Source: Microbacterium yannicii | GTDB lineage: Bacteria; Actinomycetota; Actinomycetes; Actinomycetales; Microbacteriaceae | Length of the DNA stretch: 64,000 nt | Assembly: GCF_024055635.1 (NCBI RefSeq) | Contig: NZ_JAMXMB010000027.1 | Location: 124,001 to 188,000 of the forward strand | Reading direction: 5' to 3' | In this document: one piece after another, positions 42,281-51,497 of the stretch | Layout: each line of letters begins with the position of its first letter | How positions within the stretch are numbered: position 1 is the stretch's first letter | Notes under the pieces: generated by a model | Seen by the model: the letters and a program-made list of their open reading frames with translations, nothing else | What the model was told of the DNA's origin: nothing | The model's database searches: none | Position numbers and translations under genes: made by a program

Positions 42281-43762
42281 TCAGAAGGGGTTCGGGGTGA
42301 GCGTGTACTTGGTCTGCAGGTATTCGTGGATGCCCTCGGCGCCGCCCTCGCGGCCGAGGCCCGACATCTTCCAGCCGCCGAACGGAGCGGCCGCGTTCGA
42401 GACGACGCCCATGTTGAGGCCCATCATGCCGGTCTCGAGGCGCTCGATCATGCGCTGGCCGCGGGCCAGGCTCTCGGTGAAGACGTAAGAGACGAGGCCG
42501 TACTCGGTGTCGTTGGCGAGGCGCACGGCGTCGTCCTCGGTGTCGAACGGGATGATCGCGAGAACCGGTCCGAAGATCTCCTCGCGAAGGATGTCGGAGC
42601 CCGGCTGCACGTCGGTGACGACCGTCGGCTCGTAGAAGGTGCCGGGGCCGTCGATCTCGTTTCCGCCGGTGGCGACCTTCGCGCCGCGGTTCACGGCATC
42701 CTGCACCAGCTGGGACGCCTTGGCGACCGCGCGATCGTCGATGAGCGGGCCGATGGTCACGCCGTCCTCGGTGCCGCGGCCGATGGTGAAGCCGTTGACG
42801 CGCTCCGTGACGCGGCGGGCGAACTCGTCGGCGACCGAGCGGTGCACGATGAACCGGTTCGCGGCCGTGCACGCCTGACCGATGTTGCGGAACTTCGCGA
42901 GCATCGCGCCGTCGACCGCCTTGTCGAGGTCGGCGTCGTCGAACACGACGAAGGGCGCGTTGCCGCCGAGTTCCATCGACGTGCGCAGCACGCCCTGCGA
43001 CGCCTGCTCGAGCAGGCGCTGGCCGACCTGCGTCGATCCGGTGAACGACAGCTTGCGCAGGCGCGGGTCGCGGATGATCGGCTCCGACACGGCGCCGGAC
43101 GTCGACGTGGTGAACACGTTGACGACGCCCTTCGGCAGGCCGGCGTCTTCGAGCAGCTTCGCGAAGAACAGCGTCGTCAGCGGCGTCAGCTCTGCGGGCT
43201 TGATCACCACGGTGCAGCCGGCGGCGAGCGCCGGTGCGATCTTGCGGGTCGCCATCGCCAGCGGGAAGTTCCACGGGGTGATGAGGAAGCACGGACCGAC
43301 GGGGTGCTGCGACACGATCATGCGGCCGGTGCCCTCGGGGTTGGCGCCGTAGCGGCCCTGCACGCGCGCGGTCTCTTCGCTGAACCAGCGCAGGAACTCC
43401 CCGCCGTACGCGACCTCGCCCCGCGCCTCTGCGAGCGGCTTGCCCATCTCGATCGTCATCAGCAGCGCGAAGTCCTCCTTGCGCTCCTGCAGCAGGTCGA
43501 ACGCGCGACGCAGGATCTCGGCACGCTCGCGGGCCGGGGTCGCCGCCCACGCGGGAAACGCCTCGACCGCAGCATCCAGCGCCGCCTTGCCGTCCTCGGG
43601 CGACGCGTTCGCGATCTCCTTCACGACCTCGCCGTTGGACGGGTCGTACACCTTCAGCGTCTTGTCGCCCGCTGCTGCGCGCCACTGCCCGCCGATGAAC
43701 AGCCCGTCGGGCACGGACGCCAGCAGCTCGGACTCACGGGTTTCGGTGATCGTCGTGCTCAC
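42281..43762 (-). CDS. gabD: NAD(P)-dependent succinate-semialdehyde dehydrogenase
   Basis: 493 residues; oxidises succinate semialdehyde to succinate, feeding the TCA cycle from GABA or aromatic breakdown. PWNFPLAMATRKIAPALAAGC near 163, the cofactor strand FTGSTQVGQ near 240, catalytic Glu in MELGGNAPF near 265 and catalytic Cys in NIGQACTAANR near 299 match GabD. The C-terminal GLNMGVVSNAAAPFGGWKMSGLGREGG is the GabD signature. It follows the aromatic monooxygenase gene in the same direction, but a palindrome separates them. Confidence 0.93.
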   Translation of the reverse strand: MSTTITETRESELLASVPDGLFIGGQWRAAAGDKTLKVYDPSNGEVVKEIANASPEDGKAALDAAVEAFPAWAATPARERAEILRRAFDLLQERKEDFALLMTIEMGKPLAEARGEVAYGGEFLRWFSEETARVQGRYGANPEGTGRMIVSQHPVGPCFLITPWNFPLAMATRKIAPALAAGCTVVIKPAELTPLTTLFFAKLLEDAGLPKGVVNVFTTSTSGAVSEPIIRDPRLRKLSFTGSTQVGQRLLEQASQGVLRTSMELGGNAPFVVFDDADLDKAVDGAMLAKFRNIGQACTAANRFIVHRSVADEFARRVTERVNGFTIGRGTEDGVTIGPLIDDRAVAKASQLVQDAVNRGAKVATGGNEIDGPGTFYEPTVVTDVQPGSDILREEIFGPVLAIIPFDTEDDAVRLANDTEYGLVSYVFTESLARGQRMIERLETGMMGLNMGVVSNAAAPFGGWKMSGLGREGGAEGIHEYLQTKYTLTPNPF

Positions 43763-43782
43763 GGGGACTCCCTTGTCGTTTC

Positions 43783-43809
43783 ACGGATGCCGCGGCCCGC
43801 GGCATCCGT
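43783..43809. repeat. GGATGCCGCGG palindrome (intergenic)
   Basis: It has 13-bp arms and a one-base centre, identical to the element at 1997-2023. It lies between the monooxygenase stop (43909) and the gabD start (43762), where it may terminate the former. Confidence 0.7.
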
Positions 43810-43908
43810 TCTGTCGATGTCTACCGGGCCAATTCTGCCCGTCGCCGCCGGAGCGGCCGATATACGCGATGTACAGCTCTGTGTGCGGTTTCGCCGCTGC
43901 GGACCCAC

Positions 43909-45873
43909 TCAGCCCGCGATGCTCGCCGACTCGTGCTGGGGAAGGAACACCTGGGCGAAGAAGGCGGCGAGTTCGTCGTGCGCGGTCAGCGGCAGGACAG
44001 CGGCGACGTACTGATCCGGACGGACGACGACGACCACGCCGTCGTGCGACAGCCCGCGCTCCTCGAAGATGTCGTCGGTGGTCCAGGCGCTCGGGGCTGC
44101 CGCGTAGACCTTCTCCCAGTCGATGAGTCCGAGCGGCCCCGTGCGGGGCAGGAACAGCTCGGGCACCCGGGTGATCTCGATCTCGTCGAAGGGCTGCTGG
44201 TAGACGACCTTCACGTCGAAGACGGCGTCGACGTCGGCATCCTCCGGCGTGTAGCGGCGCACGGGCGACTGCGGCGACGTCATGAACGCCGCCCAGTCGG
44301 CGAGGGCGGATGCCTCCCCCACCGCCGGCGAGTCGGGTGCGGCAGCAGCACCAGCCACGGTGTCGGCGAAGGCATAGACCCGCCAGCGCCCGTCGGCTCG
44401 GGCGTGGTGACCGAGGTGCACAGCGTTCCCGTCACACACCCGGACCACCTCGACGGACTTGAAGCGCTTGCCCAGCGGGAAGCCCTCGGCGAGCTGCTGG
44501 TGCGCGGCATCCATCACCGTCATCGACGGACCGTACTGCGTCATGAATCCGGACGGGAACTCGGCGGTGCCGAGGTAGAAGGTGGCGAGTTCCTGCGGGT
44601 CGGAGATCTCCTCGGGCTTGCGCGCCATGAGCGCCGACCACTCGCGATCGAAATCGATGAGCTGCTGGGCGACGGGCTGGCGCTCGGCCGAGTAGGTCGA
44701 GAGGAGCGCCGAGGGGCTGAGGCCGGTGAGCACGTGGCCCAGCTTCCAGCCGAGGTTGAAACCGTCCTGCATCGAGACGTTCATGCCCTGGCCGGCCTTG
44801 GCACTGTGCGTGTGGCACGCATCACCGGCGAGGAAGACGCGGGGGTCGTGGCCCTGATCGACGTCGACGTCGTCGAACTTGTCGGTGACCCGGTGCCCGA
44901 CCTCGTACACGCTGTGCCAGGCGACCTGCTTCACGTCGATCGAGTACGGATGGAGGATCTCGTTGGCGCGGCGGATGACCTCCTCGATCGGTGTGCGGCG
45001 CACACGGTGCTCGTCGTCGTCGGCGACCTCGCCGAGGTCGATGTACATGCGGCTGAGGTAGCCGCCCTCGCGCGGGATGTGAAGGATGTTGCCGGCCTCC
45101 GAGTTGATCGCGCACTTGGTGCGCCAGTCCGGGAAGTCGGTGTTGACGAGCACGTCCATGACGCCCCACGCGTGGGCCGAGAACGCACCGACGTGCTGGC
45201 GGCCGATCGCCTCGCGCACGCCGCTGCGGGCGCCGTCGCACCCGGCGACGTACTTGGCTCGGACGACGCGCACCTCCCCCGTGCGCTCCCCCGCCGTGTA
45301 CCGCAGGCGCACCTCCACCGGATACTCGCCGCCTGAGGCGTCGGCTTCGGCGCCTTCGTGCACGGTGAGGCCGACGAACTCGATGCCGTAGTCGGGGACG
45401 ATGCGGCCGGGGCCGTGGGCGGCCGCCTCCGCGAAGTAGTCGAGCACGCGCGCCTGGTTCACGATCAGGTGCGGGAACTCGCTGATCTTGAAGGCGTAGT
45501 CCTCCGTGCGCGCGGTGCGGATGATGTTGCGCGGGTTCTCGGGATCGGGTCCCCAGAAGTTCATGTAGGCGATGTTGTACGCCTCGGCGACGATGCGCTC
45601 GGCGAAGCCGAACGCCTGGAACGTCTCGACACTGCGCGGCTGGATGCCGTCGGCCTGGCCCAGCACGAGGCGCCCCTCGCGGCGCTCGACGAGGCGGGTG
45701 ACGACACCGGGGAACTGCGACATCTGAGCGGCCAGCAGCATGCCGGCCGGACCGGATCCGACGATCAGCACGTCCACCTCGTCGGGCAGGTCCGCGGGAC
45801 GATCGACACCTGTGCCGGCGGCATCCTGCACCCGGGGATCGGCGGAGACGTAGCCGTGATGGTGGAACTGCAT
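43909..45873 (-). CDS. FAD-dependent aromatic-ring monooxygenase (3-hydroxybenzoate 4-monooxygenase-like)
   Basis: 654 residues, class A flavoprotein hydroxylase with the extra C-terminal thioredoxin-fold domain seen in phenol hydroxylase and MobA. FAD motif DVLIVGSGPAGMLLAAQ near 35, DG motif AKYVAGCDGARSGVREAIG near 220, GD motif RVFLAGDACHTHSAKAGQGMNVSMQDGFNLGWKL near 350. The start region MQFHHHGYVS and the overall length match 3-hydroxybenzoate 4-hydroxylases. GAGGAGG precedes ATG 45873. It is divergent from an IclR regulator across a pair of palindromic sites, so it is probably induced by its aromatic substrate. Phenol-type substrates cannot be excluded. Confidence 0.88.
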   Translation of the reverse strand: MQFHHHGYVSADPRVQDAAGTGVDRPADLPDEVDVLIVGSGPAGMLLAAQMSQFPGVVTRLVERREGRLVLGQADGIQPRSVETFQAFGFAERIVAEAYNIAYMNFWGPDPENPRNIIRTARTEDYAFKISEFPHLIVNQARVLDYFAEAAAHGPGRIVPDYGIEFVGLTVHEGAEADASGGEYPVEVRLRYTAGERTGEVRVVRAKYVAGCDGARSGVREAIGRQHVGAFSAHAWGVMDVLVNTDFPDWRTKCAINSEAGNILHIPREGGYLSRMYIDLGEVADDDEHRVRRTPIEEVIRRANEILHPYSIDVKQVAWHSVYEVGHRVTDKFDDVDVDQGHDPRVFLAGDACHTHSAKAGQGMNVSMQDGFNLGWKLGHVLTGLSPSALLSTYSAERQPVAQQLIDFDREWSALMARKPEEISDPQELATFYLGTAEFPSGFMTQYGPSMTVMDAAHQQLAEGFPLGKRFKSVEVVRVCDGNAVHLGHHARADGRWRVYAFADTVAGAAAAPDSPAVGEASALADWAAFMTSPQSPVRRYTPEDADVDAVFDVKVVYQQPFDEIEITRVPELFLPRTGPLGLIDWEKVYAAAPSAWTTDDIFEERGLSHDGVVVVVRPDQYVAAVLPLTAHDELAAFFAQVFLPQHESASIAG

Positions 45874-45951
45874 CGGTGTCCTCCTCGGACGACGGTGTCG
45901 AGGCCCAGCCGCCGAAATCCTGCGGCTGGGAGCTTGTATGGGAGCTCGGTT

Positions 45952-45988
45952 TGTTCTATATTCGAACACACCGTTCTACTATTGAACA
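45952..45988. promoter_or_regulatory. Twin IclR-type operators, 20 bp apart
   Basis: TGTTC-N7-GAACA (45952-45968) and CGTTC-N7-GAACA (45972-45988) are 17-bp palindromes repeated at exactly 20 bp, on the same face of the helix, in an AT-rich patch. They lie 79 bp from the monooxygenase start and 60 bp from the IclR start, suited to controlling both. Confidence 0.7.
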
Positions 45989-46047
45989 GATCGTATACGA
46001 CCCGCGTCGAAGCGGCAAGAGCGCCGCGCGACGAGACAGCGAGCCTC

Positions 46048-46758
46048 GTGTCCCCTGCTCCCTCCACCGCTCCCGCTTCGCAGACGCTGAGTCGCGGCAT
46101 CCGGATCCTCGAGGTGCTCGCCGAAGCACGCGGTCCGCTGTCGATCGATGAGATCGCACGACGCCTCGAACTGCACCGGTCGGTCGCCTATCGACTGCTG
46201 CGCACGCTCGAGGACCACGGCCTCGTGGAACGCGACGCGGCCGGCCGCATCGAACTGGGTGCGCGGATGGCCGCCCTCGCCGCGGGCGTAGCGCACGATC
46301 TGCAGGCAGAGGCGCTTCCCGAGCTCACCGCCGTCGCCGGCGACCTGGGCATGACCTGCTTCCTCGCCGTGCTCGACCACGACGAGTGCGTGACGCTCTC
46401 GAGCATCGAGCCGCGGCACGCCGTGAACCCCGTCGCGCAGCGGCCGGGCACGCGGCATCCGATCACGCGCGGTGCCCCCGGCAAGGCGATCCTGTCGCTG
46501 CTGCCCGAGGCCTCGTGGCCGGCCGATGTCTCGCCGGCTCTCGCCGAGGAGGTGACGGATGCCGCGGCCCGCGGCTACGCGACCAGCCACGACGAGGTCA
46601 TCCCCAGCCTGCGGGCCGTCGCCGTGCCGCTCGTCGTGCGCGGGCGCGGGCCCGCGGCGATCGCGGTCGTGTTCGTGGCGAGCACGCACAGCGACGACGA
46701 GATCGCCGCGCGGCTTGCCACGTCGGCAACCGCGATCCGCGACGCGCTCGGCGGCTGA
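46048..46758 (+). CDS. IclR-family transcriptional regulator
   Basis: 236 residues: winged helix TLSRGIRILEVLAEARGPLSIDEIARRLELHRSVAYRLLRTLEDHGLVER near 11-60 and the IclR effector domain with RHPITRGAPGKAILSLLP near 135, GYATSHDEVIPSLRAVAVPLV near 175 and a closing DEIAARLATSATAIRDAL. GTG 46048 is the likely start; the frame is open far upstream but that region is antisense to the monooxygenase. Probably controls the divergent monooxygenase gene. Confidence 0.9.
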   Translation: MSPAPSTAPASQTLSRGIRILEVLAEARGPLSIDEIARRLELHRSVAYRLLRTLEDHGLVERDAAGRIELGARMAALAAGVAHDLQAEALPELTAVAGDLGMTCFLAVLDHDECVTLSSIEPRHAVNPVAQRPGTRHPITRGAPGKAILSLLPEASWPADVSPALAEEVTDAAARGYATSHDEVIPSLRAVAVPLVVRGRGPAAIAVVFVASTHSDDEIAARLATSATAIRDALGG

Positions 46759-47107
46759 ACAAGTCAAACGCAACGCTTCGTCTCGCTGGCGCTCGCTCAG
46801 CGACCGGATGAATCCGTCGCGCACCAGGCGCAACGCTTCGTCTCGCTGGCGCTCGCTCAGCGACCGGATGAATCCGTCGCGCACCAGGCGCAACGCTTCG
46901 TCTCGCTGGCGCTCGCTCAGCGACCGGATGAATCCATCGCGCGCCGAGCGCACGTCTCTCGACTCACGCGAGCACCGGTCGCTGAGCGAGCGAGGAACGA
47001 GCGAGACGAAGCGCAACCACGGCGATGCGGACGGCAGAGGCGAGGCGAACGCTTCGACCAGCTCAGAGCCCGGGCAGGGGGCTCGGCTCGGGGGCGGGCG
47101 CTTGGCG
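46759..47107. other. Gap filled by repeats between iclR and the NIPSNAP gene
   Basis: No gene is visible. The stretch holds three direct 60-bp repeats, an inverted relative of them (46972-47014) and a degenerate 20-mer arm (CTTCGACCAGCTCAGAGCC, 47052-47070). Confidence 0.8.
46771..46950 (+). repeat. Three tandem 60-bp repeats
   Basis: Units 46771-46830 and 46831-46890 are identical; 46891-46950 differs only in the last 15 bases. Each holds CGCTTCGTCTCGCTGGCGCT then CGCTCAGCGACCGG. An inverted relative at 46972-47014 reads CCGGTCGCTGAGCGAGCGAG and then GAACGAGCGAGACGAAGCG. The outer motif GGTCGCTGAGC links this array to the 20-mer family in the exporter and paa genes. Confidence 0.9.
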
Positions 47108-47416
47108 TCAGGCGGTGGTCGGGTACTGCGTGACCAGGCGGATGTTGTGCTCGGCGACGCGCTGCGGCACCCCGACGAACGCCTCTGCACGGCCCTCCGA
47201 CGCCATGTACTCCTTCTCGAGTGCGAGGAACGCCTCGGCGTCGCCCTCGGCGCTGACCGCCCACACGAACTCGTTCGTCTCGGGCAGACCGTAGGCGAAC
47301 TCGATCGCGAAGCCGGCCGCGGGCCGCACCTTCGGCATCCATTCGGTCCACCACGCGACGAAGGCGTCGTACTCCCCGTCGACGAGCGTGTACCGGCGCA
47401 GCTGGATCGTCTTCAT
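47108..47416 (-). CDS. NIPSNAP-family protein
   Basis: 102 residues: MKTIQLRRYTLVDGEYDAF at the start, FAIEFAYGLPETNEFVWAVSAEG and a dimeric alpha/beta-barrel pattern. NIPSNAP proteins often sit near catabolic genes; function unknown. ATG 47416 is chosen over an upstream frame with no homology. It is divergent from the TPP-enzyme gene. Confidence 0.85.
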   Translation of the reverse strand: MKTIQLRRYTLVDGEYDAFVAWWTEWMPKVRPAAGFAIEFAYGLPETNEFVWAVSAEGDAEAFLALEKEYMASEGRAEAFVGVPQRVAEHNIRLVTQYPTTA

Positions 47417-47556
47417 GACTCCCATCTTGGCGGAAGTCCTATACTCGACACGTCCGGCGGCATCGACGCCCGCCGGTGCTCGAAAAATGGGCACGCAGCG
47501 CGCACGCGCGAGACACATACGGCCTCACCATCCGTTCCGTCTCGAAAGGCATCGCC

Positions 47557-49227
47557 ATGCCCGCCACACCCCCCATGAGCACCGTCTCCGCCCATGTCGC
47601 CCTCACCCTCGCGCGTCACATCGATCACGTCTTCGGGGTGATGGGCAACGGCAACGCGTACTTCCTCGATGCGCTCGAGCGCTCCACCGACGTGCACTTC
47701 ACTGCCGTGCGCCACGAGGCCGGCGGCGTCGTCGCGGCCGACGCCTACCACCGCGCCTCCGGCCGGCTCGCCGCGGCGACCGCGACCTACGGCGCCGGCT
47801 TCACCAACACGCTGACCGCCCTCGCCGAGGCGGTGCAGGCGCATGTGCCGCTCGTTCTCGTCGTCGGCGACGAGCCGACGTCGGGTCCGCGCCCGTGGGA
47901 CGTCGACCAGATCGCGCTCGCGTCGGGGGTGGGCGCGCGGACGTACACGGTCGGACGAACGGATGCCGCGGCCACGACGGTGATCGCGATCGAACACGCG
48001 CTCACCTACCGAGTCCCGACCGTGCTGGCGATCCCGTACGACGTGGCGGCGCGCGACGCCGGCCCGGTGCCCGAGGCTCCCGAGCCGCGCCTGCCGGGAC
48101 CGCTGGTGCCGGCCGGACCCTTCGCCGAGGGTGCCGTCGAGCGGATCGTCGATGCGCTGGCGTCGGCCGAGCGACCGTTCCTGCTCGCGGGCCACGGCGC
48201 GTGGATCTCGGCGGCGGGCGACGCGTTGGGCGCGGTCGCCGACGCGGTCGGTGCGATCACCGCGTCGACCGCGCTCGGTCGGGGCATCTTCCCGCGCAGC
48301 GAGTTCGATCTCGGCGTGGCCGGAGGCTTCGGCGCCGAGGGCGCGATGGAGCTCGTACGCGGGGCTGACGTCGCCGTGGTGTTCGGGGCATCCCTCAACC
48401 AGTTCACGATGCGGTTCGGCGACCTCTTCGCGCCCGGCACCCGCGTGTTCCAAGTCGATGTGGCGCCGGCCGCGACCCACCCGCACGTCGGCGGATATGT
48501 GCGCGGCGATGCCGCGACGGTCGCGCGCGCGGTCGCGGACGGCCTGCGCGCGCGGGGCGCCGGCCCGAGCGGGTGGCGCGAGTCGGTCGACGTCATGCCC
48601 CTGCGGGCATACGACGGCGGAGAGGGTGTCGCAGCGGATGGACGCCTCGACCCGCAGTCGGTCGCCGCGCGCATCGGCGAGCTGCTGCCCGAGGACCGCG
48701 TCGTGGTGTCGGACGGCGGGCACTTCATCGGCTGGGCGAACATGTACTGGCCGGTGGCCTCGCCCGACCGCATGATCATGGTGGGCACCGCCTTCCAGTC
48801 GATCGGCCTGGGCTGGCCCTCCGTACCGGGAGCCGCGCTGGCGAAGCCTTCGGCCACCGTCGTGTTGACGACGGGCGACGGCGGCGGGCTCATGGCGCTC
48901 GCCGACCTCGAGACGGCGGTGCGGGTCGCCGCCGGCCGCGGGGTCGCCGTCGTGTGGAACGACGCCGCGTACGGCGCCGAGGTCAACCTCTACGGGCTCA
49001 AGGGTCTCGCGCAGGGGCCCATGCTCATCCCCGAGGTCGACTTCGCCGCGCTCGCAGCGGGCGTCGGCGCCGAGGGGGTGGTCGTGCGAACTCTGAGCGA
49101 TCTCGACCGGCTCGCCGCGTGGAGCGCCGAGCCCGCGGCATCCCGCCCGTTCCTCGTGCTGGACTGCCGGATCTCTGGCACCGTCGTAGCGCCCTATCAG
49201 CGCGAGATCATCCGCGTGAACTCCTGA
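47557..49227 (+). CDS. Thiamine pyrophosphate-dependent enzyme (acetolactate synthase/benzoylformate decarboxylase family)
   Basis: 556 residues with the three-domain layout of 2-oxoacid decarboxylases. The catalytic Glu lies in AVRHEAGGVVAADAYHRASG near 50, GFTNTLTALAEA near 80, a central Rossmann domain (PFLLAGHGAW near 207), and the TPP-binding TGDGGGLMALADLE...WNDAAYG near 440-470. GAAAGG precedes ATG 47557. The substrate is unknown. Next to aromatic genes a benzoylformate-type or 2-oxoacid role is conceivable, but acetolactate synthase-like proteins of this sort are broad. Confidence 0.87.
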   Translation: MPATPPMSTVSAHVALTLARHIDHVFGVMGNGNAYFLDALERSTDVHFTAVRHEAGGVVAADAYHRASGRLAAATATYGAGFTNTLTALAEAVQAHVPLVLVVGDEPTSGPRPWDVDQIALASGVGARTYTVGRTDAAATTVIAIEHALTYRVPTVLAIPYDVAARDAGPVPEAPEPRLPGPLVPAGPFAEGAVERIVDALASAERPFLLAGHGAWISAAGDALGAVADAVGAITASTALGRGIFPRSEFDLGVAGGFGAEGAMELVRGADVAVVFGASLNQFTMRFGDLFAPGTRVFQVDVAPAATHPHVGGYVRGDAATVARAVADGLRARGAGPSGWRESVDVMPLRAYDGGEGVAADGRLDPQSVAARIGELLPEDRVVVSDGGHFIGWANMYWPVASPDRMIMVGTAFQSIGLGWPSVPGAALAKPSATVVLTTGDGGGLMALADLETAVRVAAGRGVAVVWNDAAYGAEVNLYGLKGLAQGPMLIPEVDFAALAAGVGAEGVVVRTLSDLDRLAAWSAEPAASRPFLVLDCRISGTVVAPYQREIIRVNS

Positions 49228-49230
49228 GCG

Positions 49231-49248
49231 CTGCTCCCGCGGGAGCAG
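49231..49248 (+). terminator. Palindromic hairpin after the TPP-enzyme gene
   Basis: CTGCTCCCGCGGGAGCAG is a perfect 18-bp palindrome 4 bases after the stop, with a second small hairpin (GCCTCC...GGAGG) about 10 bases on. A modest terminator. Confidence 0.5.
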
Positions 49249-49305
49249 AGCGGATGCCTCCTGCCGGAGGATGCGCATCGCCCTGCGTGCGACGAGCATG
49301 GGCAC

Positions 49306-50121
49306 ATGAGCACCTTCCGATTCGGAGTCGTCAGCGGCGCCCATGGCGATGCCCGCTTGTGGAGCGAGCGCGCCCGGCGACTCGAAGGCAGCGGCTATTG
49401 GGCTCTGCTCGTGCCCGACACGCTGTTCACGCCGTCGCCGTTCCTCGTGCTGGCCGTCGCGGCCGCGGCCACCGCGTCGCTGCACGTGGGTACGTGGGTG
49501 CTCGCTGCACCGCTGCGCAGCCCCCAGGCGACGGTGCGGGAGGTGCGCACGCTCGTCGAACTCTCGGGCGGTCGGTTCGAGCTCGGCCTGGGCGCCGGAC
49601 GCCCACAGGCGGAGCGGGATGCCGGGACCCTCGGTGTGGCATGGGGGTCGGGCCCGGAGCGCGTCGATCAGGTCGAGGCGACGATCGCGGCGCTGCGTGA
49701 CGCATTCGGCGACGAGCTGCACGTCACCCTCGCCGCCGGCGGCGACCGCATGATGCGGCTGGCAGGCCGCCACGCCGACACCGTGGCGCTGCCGCTGCCG
49801 CCGCACGCGGATCTCTCCGCCGTCGAGGCGGCCGCGGCCCGCGTGCGTGCCGCCACCCCGGCGGATCGGTCGCCGATCGAGCTGTCGCTGCAGGTGGCGG
49901 GCATCGCAGACGCGGTGCCGGACTGGCTGCGACGCAGCGCCGGCCTCACCCCCGACTCGCTGCGTGAGGCCGGGGCCGCCGGCTATCTCTCCGGCGACGT
50001 GGCGCGCGATGCCGACGCCCTCGTCGCGCTCCGCGGGAGCACGGGCGTGTCGTTCCTCACGGTGCCCGACGAGCTCGCGGAGCAGGTGACCCCGCTGGTC
50101 GAGGCGCTCGCCGGGCGTTGA
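49306..50121 (+). CDS. LLM-class (luciferase-like, F420/FMN) oxidoreductase
   Basis: 271 residues, shorter than the usual 300-340. FGVVSGAHGDARLWSERARRLEGSGYWALLVPDTLF near 6-40, LHVGTWVLAAPLRSPQATVREVRTLVELSGGRFELGLGAG near 63-103, and LAGRHADTVALPLPPHA near 150. This is the bacterial-luciferase barrel used by F420-dependent dehydrogenases in Actinobacteria. Substrate unknown. It follows the TPP-enzyme gene by 78 bp. Confidence 0.88.
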   Translation: MSTFRFGVVSGAHGDARLWSERARRLEGSGYWALLVPDTLFTPSPFLVLAVAAAATASLHVGTWVLAAPLRSPQATVREVRTLVELSGGRFELGLGAGRPQAERDAGTLGVAWGSGPERVDQVEATIAALRDAFGDELHVTLAAGGDRMMRLAGRHADTVALPLPPHADLSAVEAAAARVRAATPADRSPIELSLQVAGIADAVPDWLRRSAGLTPDSLREAGAAGYLSGDVARDADALVALRGSTGVSFLTVPDELAEQVTPLVEALAGR

Positions 50122-50230
50122 TCGCCGGGCACGCGCCCTCCGCTCACCGGCCCGCTGTCCGGGAAGCCGGCACGGCGCTCGGGGCGCCGGCGCCCAGCGA
50201 CCCAGACCACCGGGTCACCGGGCCACCCGG

Positions 50231-51412
50231 TCACCGCATGTCGTACACCGGCACGCTGTCGTCGGTGGCGAACCTGTCGGTCATCCACATCATCGTCCGG
50301 AACATCAGAGGGTTCCGGAACGACCAGTCCCGCATGCCGATGCGCCACGTCGACGCCGGCGCCAGGAACGGGCCCGCGTTGCCCGTGCGCGCGATCTTGG
50401 TCGGCGTGCGCATCCGCCGGTCGTAGGCGGCGAGGGCGGTCTCGTGATCCCCTCGGGCTCGGACCAGCTCGCCGGCGAGGACGTACGCGCCGACGAGGGC
50501 GAGCCCCGTGCCGAACCCGCCGAGCGTGTTCGCGTAACCGGCGTCGCCGACGAGCGCCGTGCGCCCGCGCGTGAACGTCGACATGCGCGTGCGGGTCAGC
50601 GCGTCGAGATAGAAATCGGATGCCGTGGCCACCGCCTCGAGCGCCGCAGGAACGCGCCACCCCACGCCGGCGTAGGCGTCCGTCAGGAATCGCCGCTGCG
50701 AAGACACGTCGCGCCGATCGTAATCCGCGCGCTCGGCGCGGAACACGAAGAGGTTCGGCGCCTTCTGCCCGCCGAGGAGCGTCAGCCGGCCGGGAGTGCT
50801 GTAGCCGTACGCCACCGAGCGACCATCGGGCAGCCGCGTCTCGAGGCCGTCGAGCGGCACCTCTCCACTTGCAACGGCGTAGTAGCAGCCGAGGGGCTGC
50901 ACGAAGTCCGGCTCCGGGCCGAACCTGAGCCGTCGCACCGCGGAGTGCACGCCGTCCGCGCCGACGACGAGGTCGAAGCGCTCCGCGGGCCGCCCGGCGA
51001 AGGCGACATCCACTCCCGAGGCGTTCTCGGTCATCGCGACGATCTCGTCGTCGAAGACGTACTGCGCGTCGCCGGCGGACTCCCGGTGCAGGATGCCGGT
51101 CAGGTCGCCGCGCAGGATCTCGAGGTCGCCGCCGATGAACTCGCCCGGCACGACAGCGCGGACGCGATCGGCGGCATCCACCATCCGCCAGTCCGTCCTC
51201 GCCGTCTGCTCGGCCTCCACCGCGTCCAGGACGCCCATGCGGGCCAGCACCTCCCGGTGCGTGCGGCCTTTGAAGTCGACGGCTTGACCGCCCGGACGCA
51301 CACGTGGCGCCTTCTCGACGACGGTGACGTCGAAGCCGTTGCGGCCGAGCCAGCGAGCGAGAGCCGGTCCTGCGATGCTCGCGCCCGAGATGAGCACTTT
51401 GCTGTTGGTCAA
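50231..51412 (-). CDS. FAD-dependent monooxygenase (TetX/PHBH-like)
   Basis: 393 residues: FAD motif KVLISGASIAGPALARWLGRNGFDVTVVEKA near 5-35, DG motif FDLVVGADGVHSAVRRLRFG near 150 and GD motif RTALVGDAGYANTLGGFGTGLALVGAYVLAGEL near 285. The layout matches TetX-like and rifampicin-type hydroxylases that inactivate antibiotics or hydroxylate aromatics. It is divergent from a TetR regulator, the usual arrangement for an inducible resistance or detoxification gene. Confidence 0.9.
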   Translation of the reverse strand: MTNSKVLISGASIAGPALARWLGRNGFDVTVVEKAPRVRPGGQAVDFKGRTHREVLARMGVLDAVEAEQTARTDWRMVDAADRVRAVVPGEFIGGDLEILRGDLTGILHRESAGDAQYVFDDEIVAMTENASGVDVAFAGRPAERFDLVVGADGVHSAVRRLRFGPEPDFVQPLGCYYAVASGEVPLDGLETRLPDGRSVAYGYSTPGRLTLLGGQKAPNLFVFRAERADYDRRDVSSQRRFLTDAYAGVGWRVPAALEAVATASDFYLDALTRTRMSTFTRGRTALVGDAGYANTLGGFGTGLALVGAYVLAGELVRARGDHETALAAYDRRMRTPTKIARTGNAGPFLAPASTWRIGMRDWSFRNPLMFRTMMWMTDRFATDDSVPVYDMR

Positions 51413-51429
51413 AGGTCTTCCGATCTGTC

Positions 51430-51457
51430 CAGTAACTGCGTCCTTCCGACACAGTAA
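51430..51457. promoter_or_regulatory. Candidate TetR operator region
   Basis: CAGTAACTG (51430-51438) is itself nearly palindromic, and CAGTAA recurs at 51452-51457, 22 bp (two turns) away, in the 85-bp gap between the divergent monooxygenase and TetR genes. Confidence 0.4.
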
Positions 51458-51497
51458 TCATTCGCGTACGCTGGACGCAATACCGGGAAGGGGCGGC

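Noticed and set aside
46771..46950. CRISPR array or coding repeat
   Set aside because: There are only three head-to-tail 60-bp units, no spacers, no cas genes, and the repeat lies after the iclR stop.
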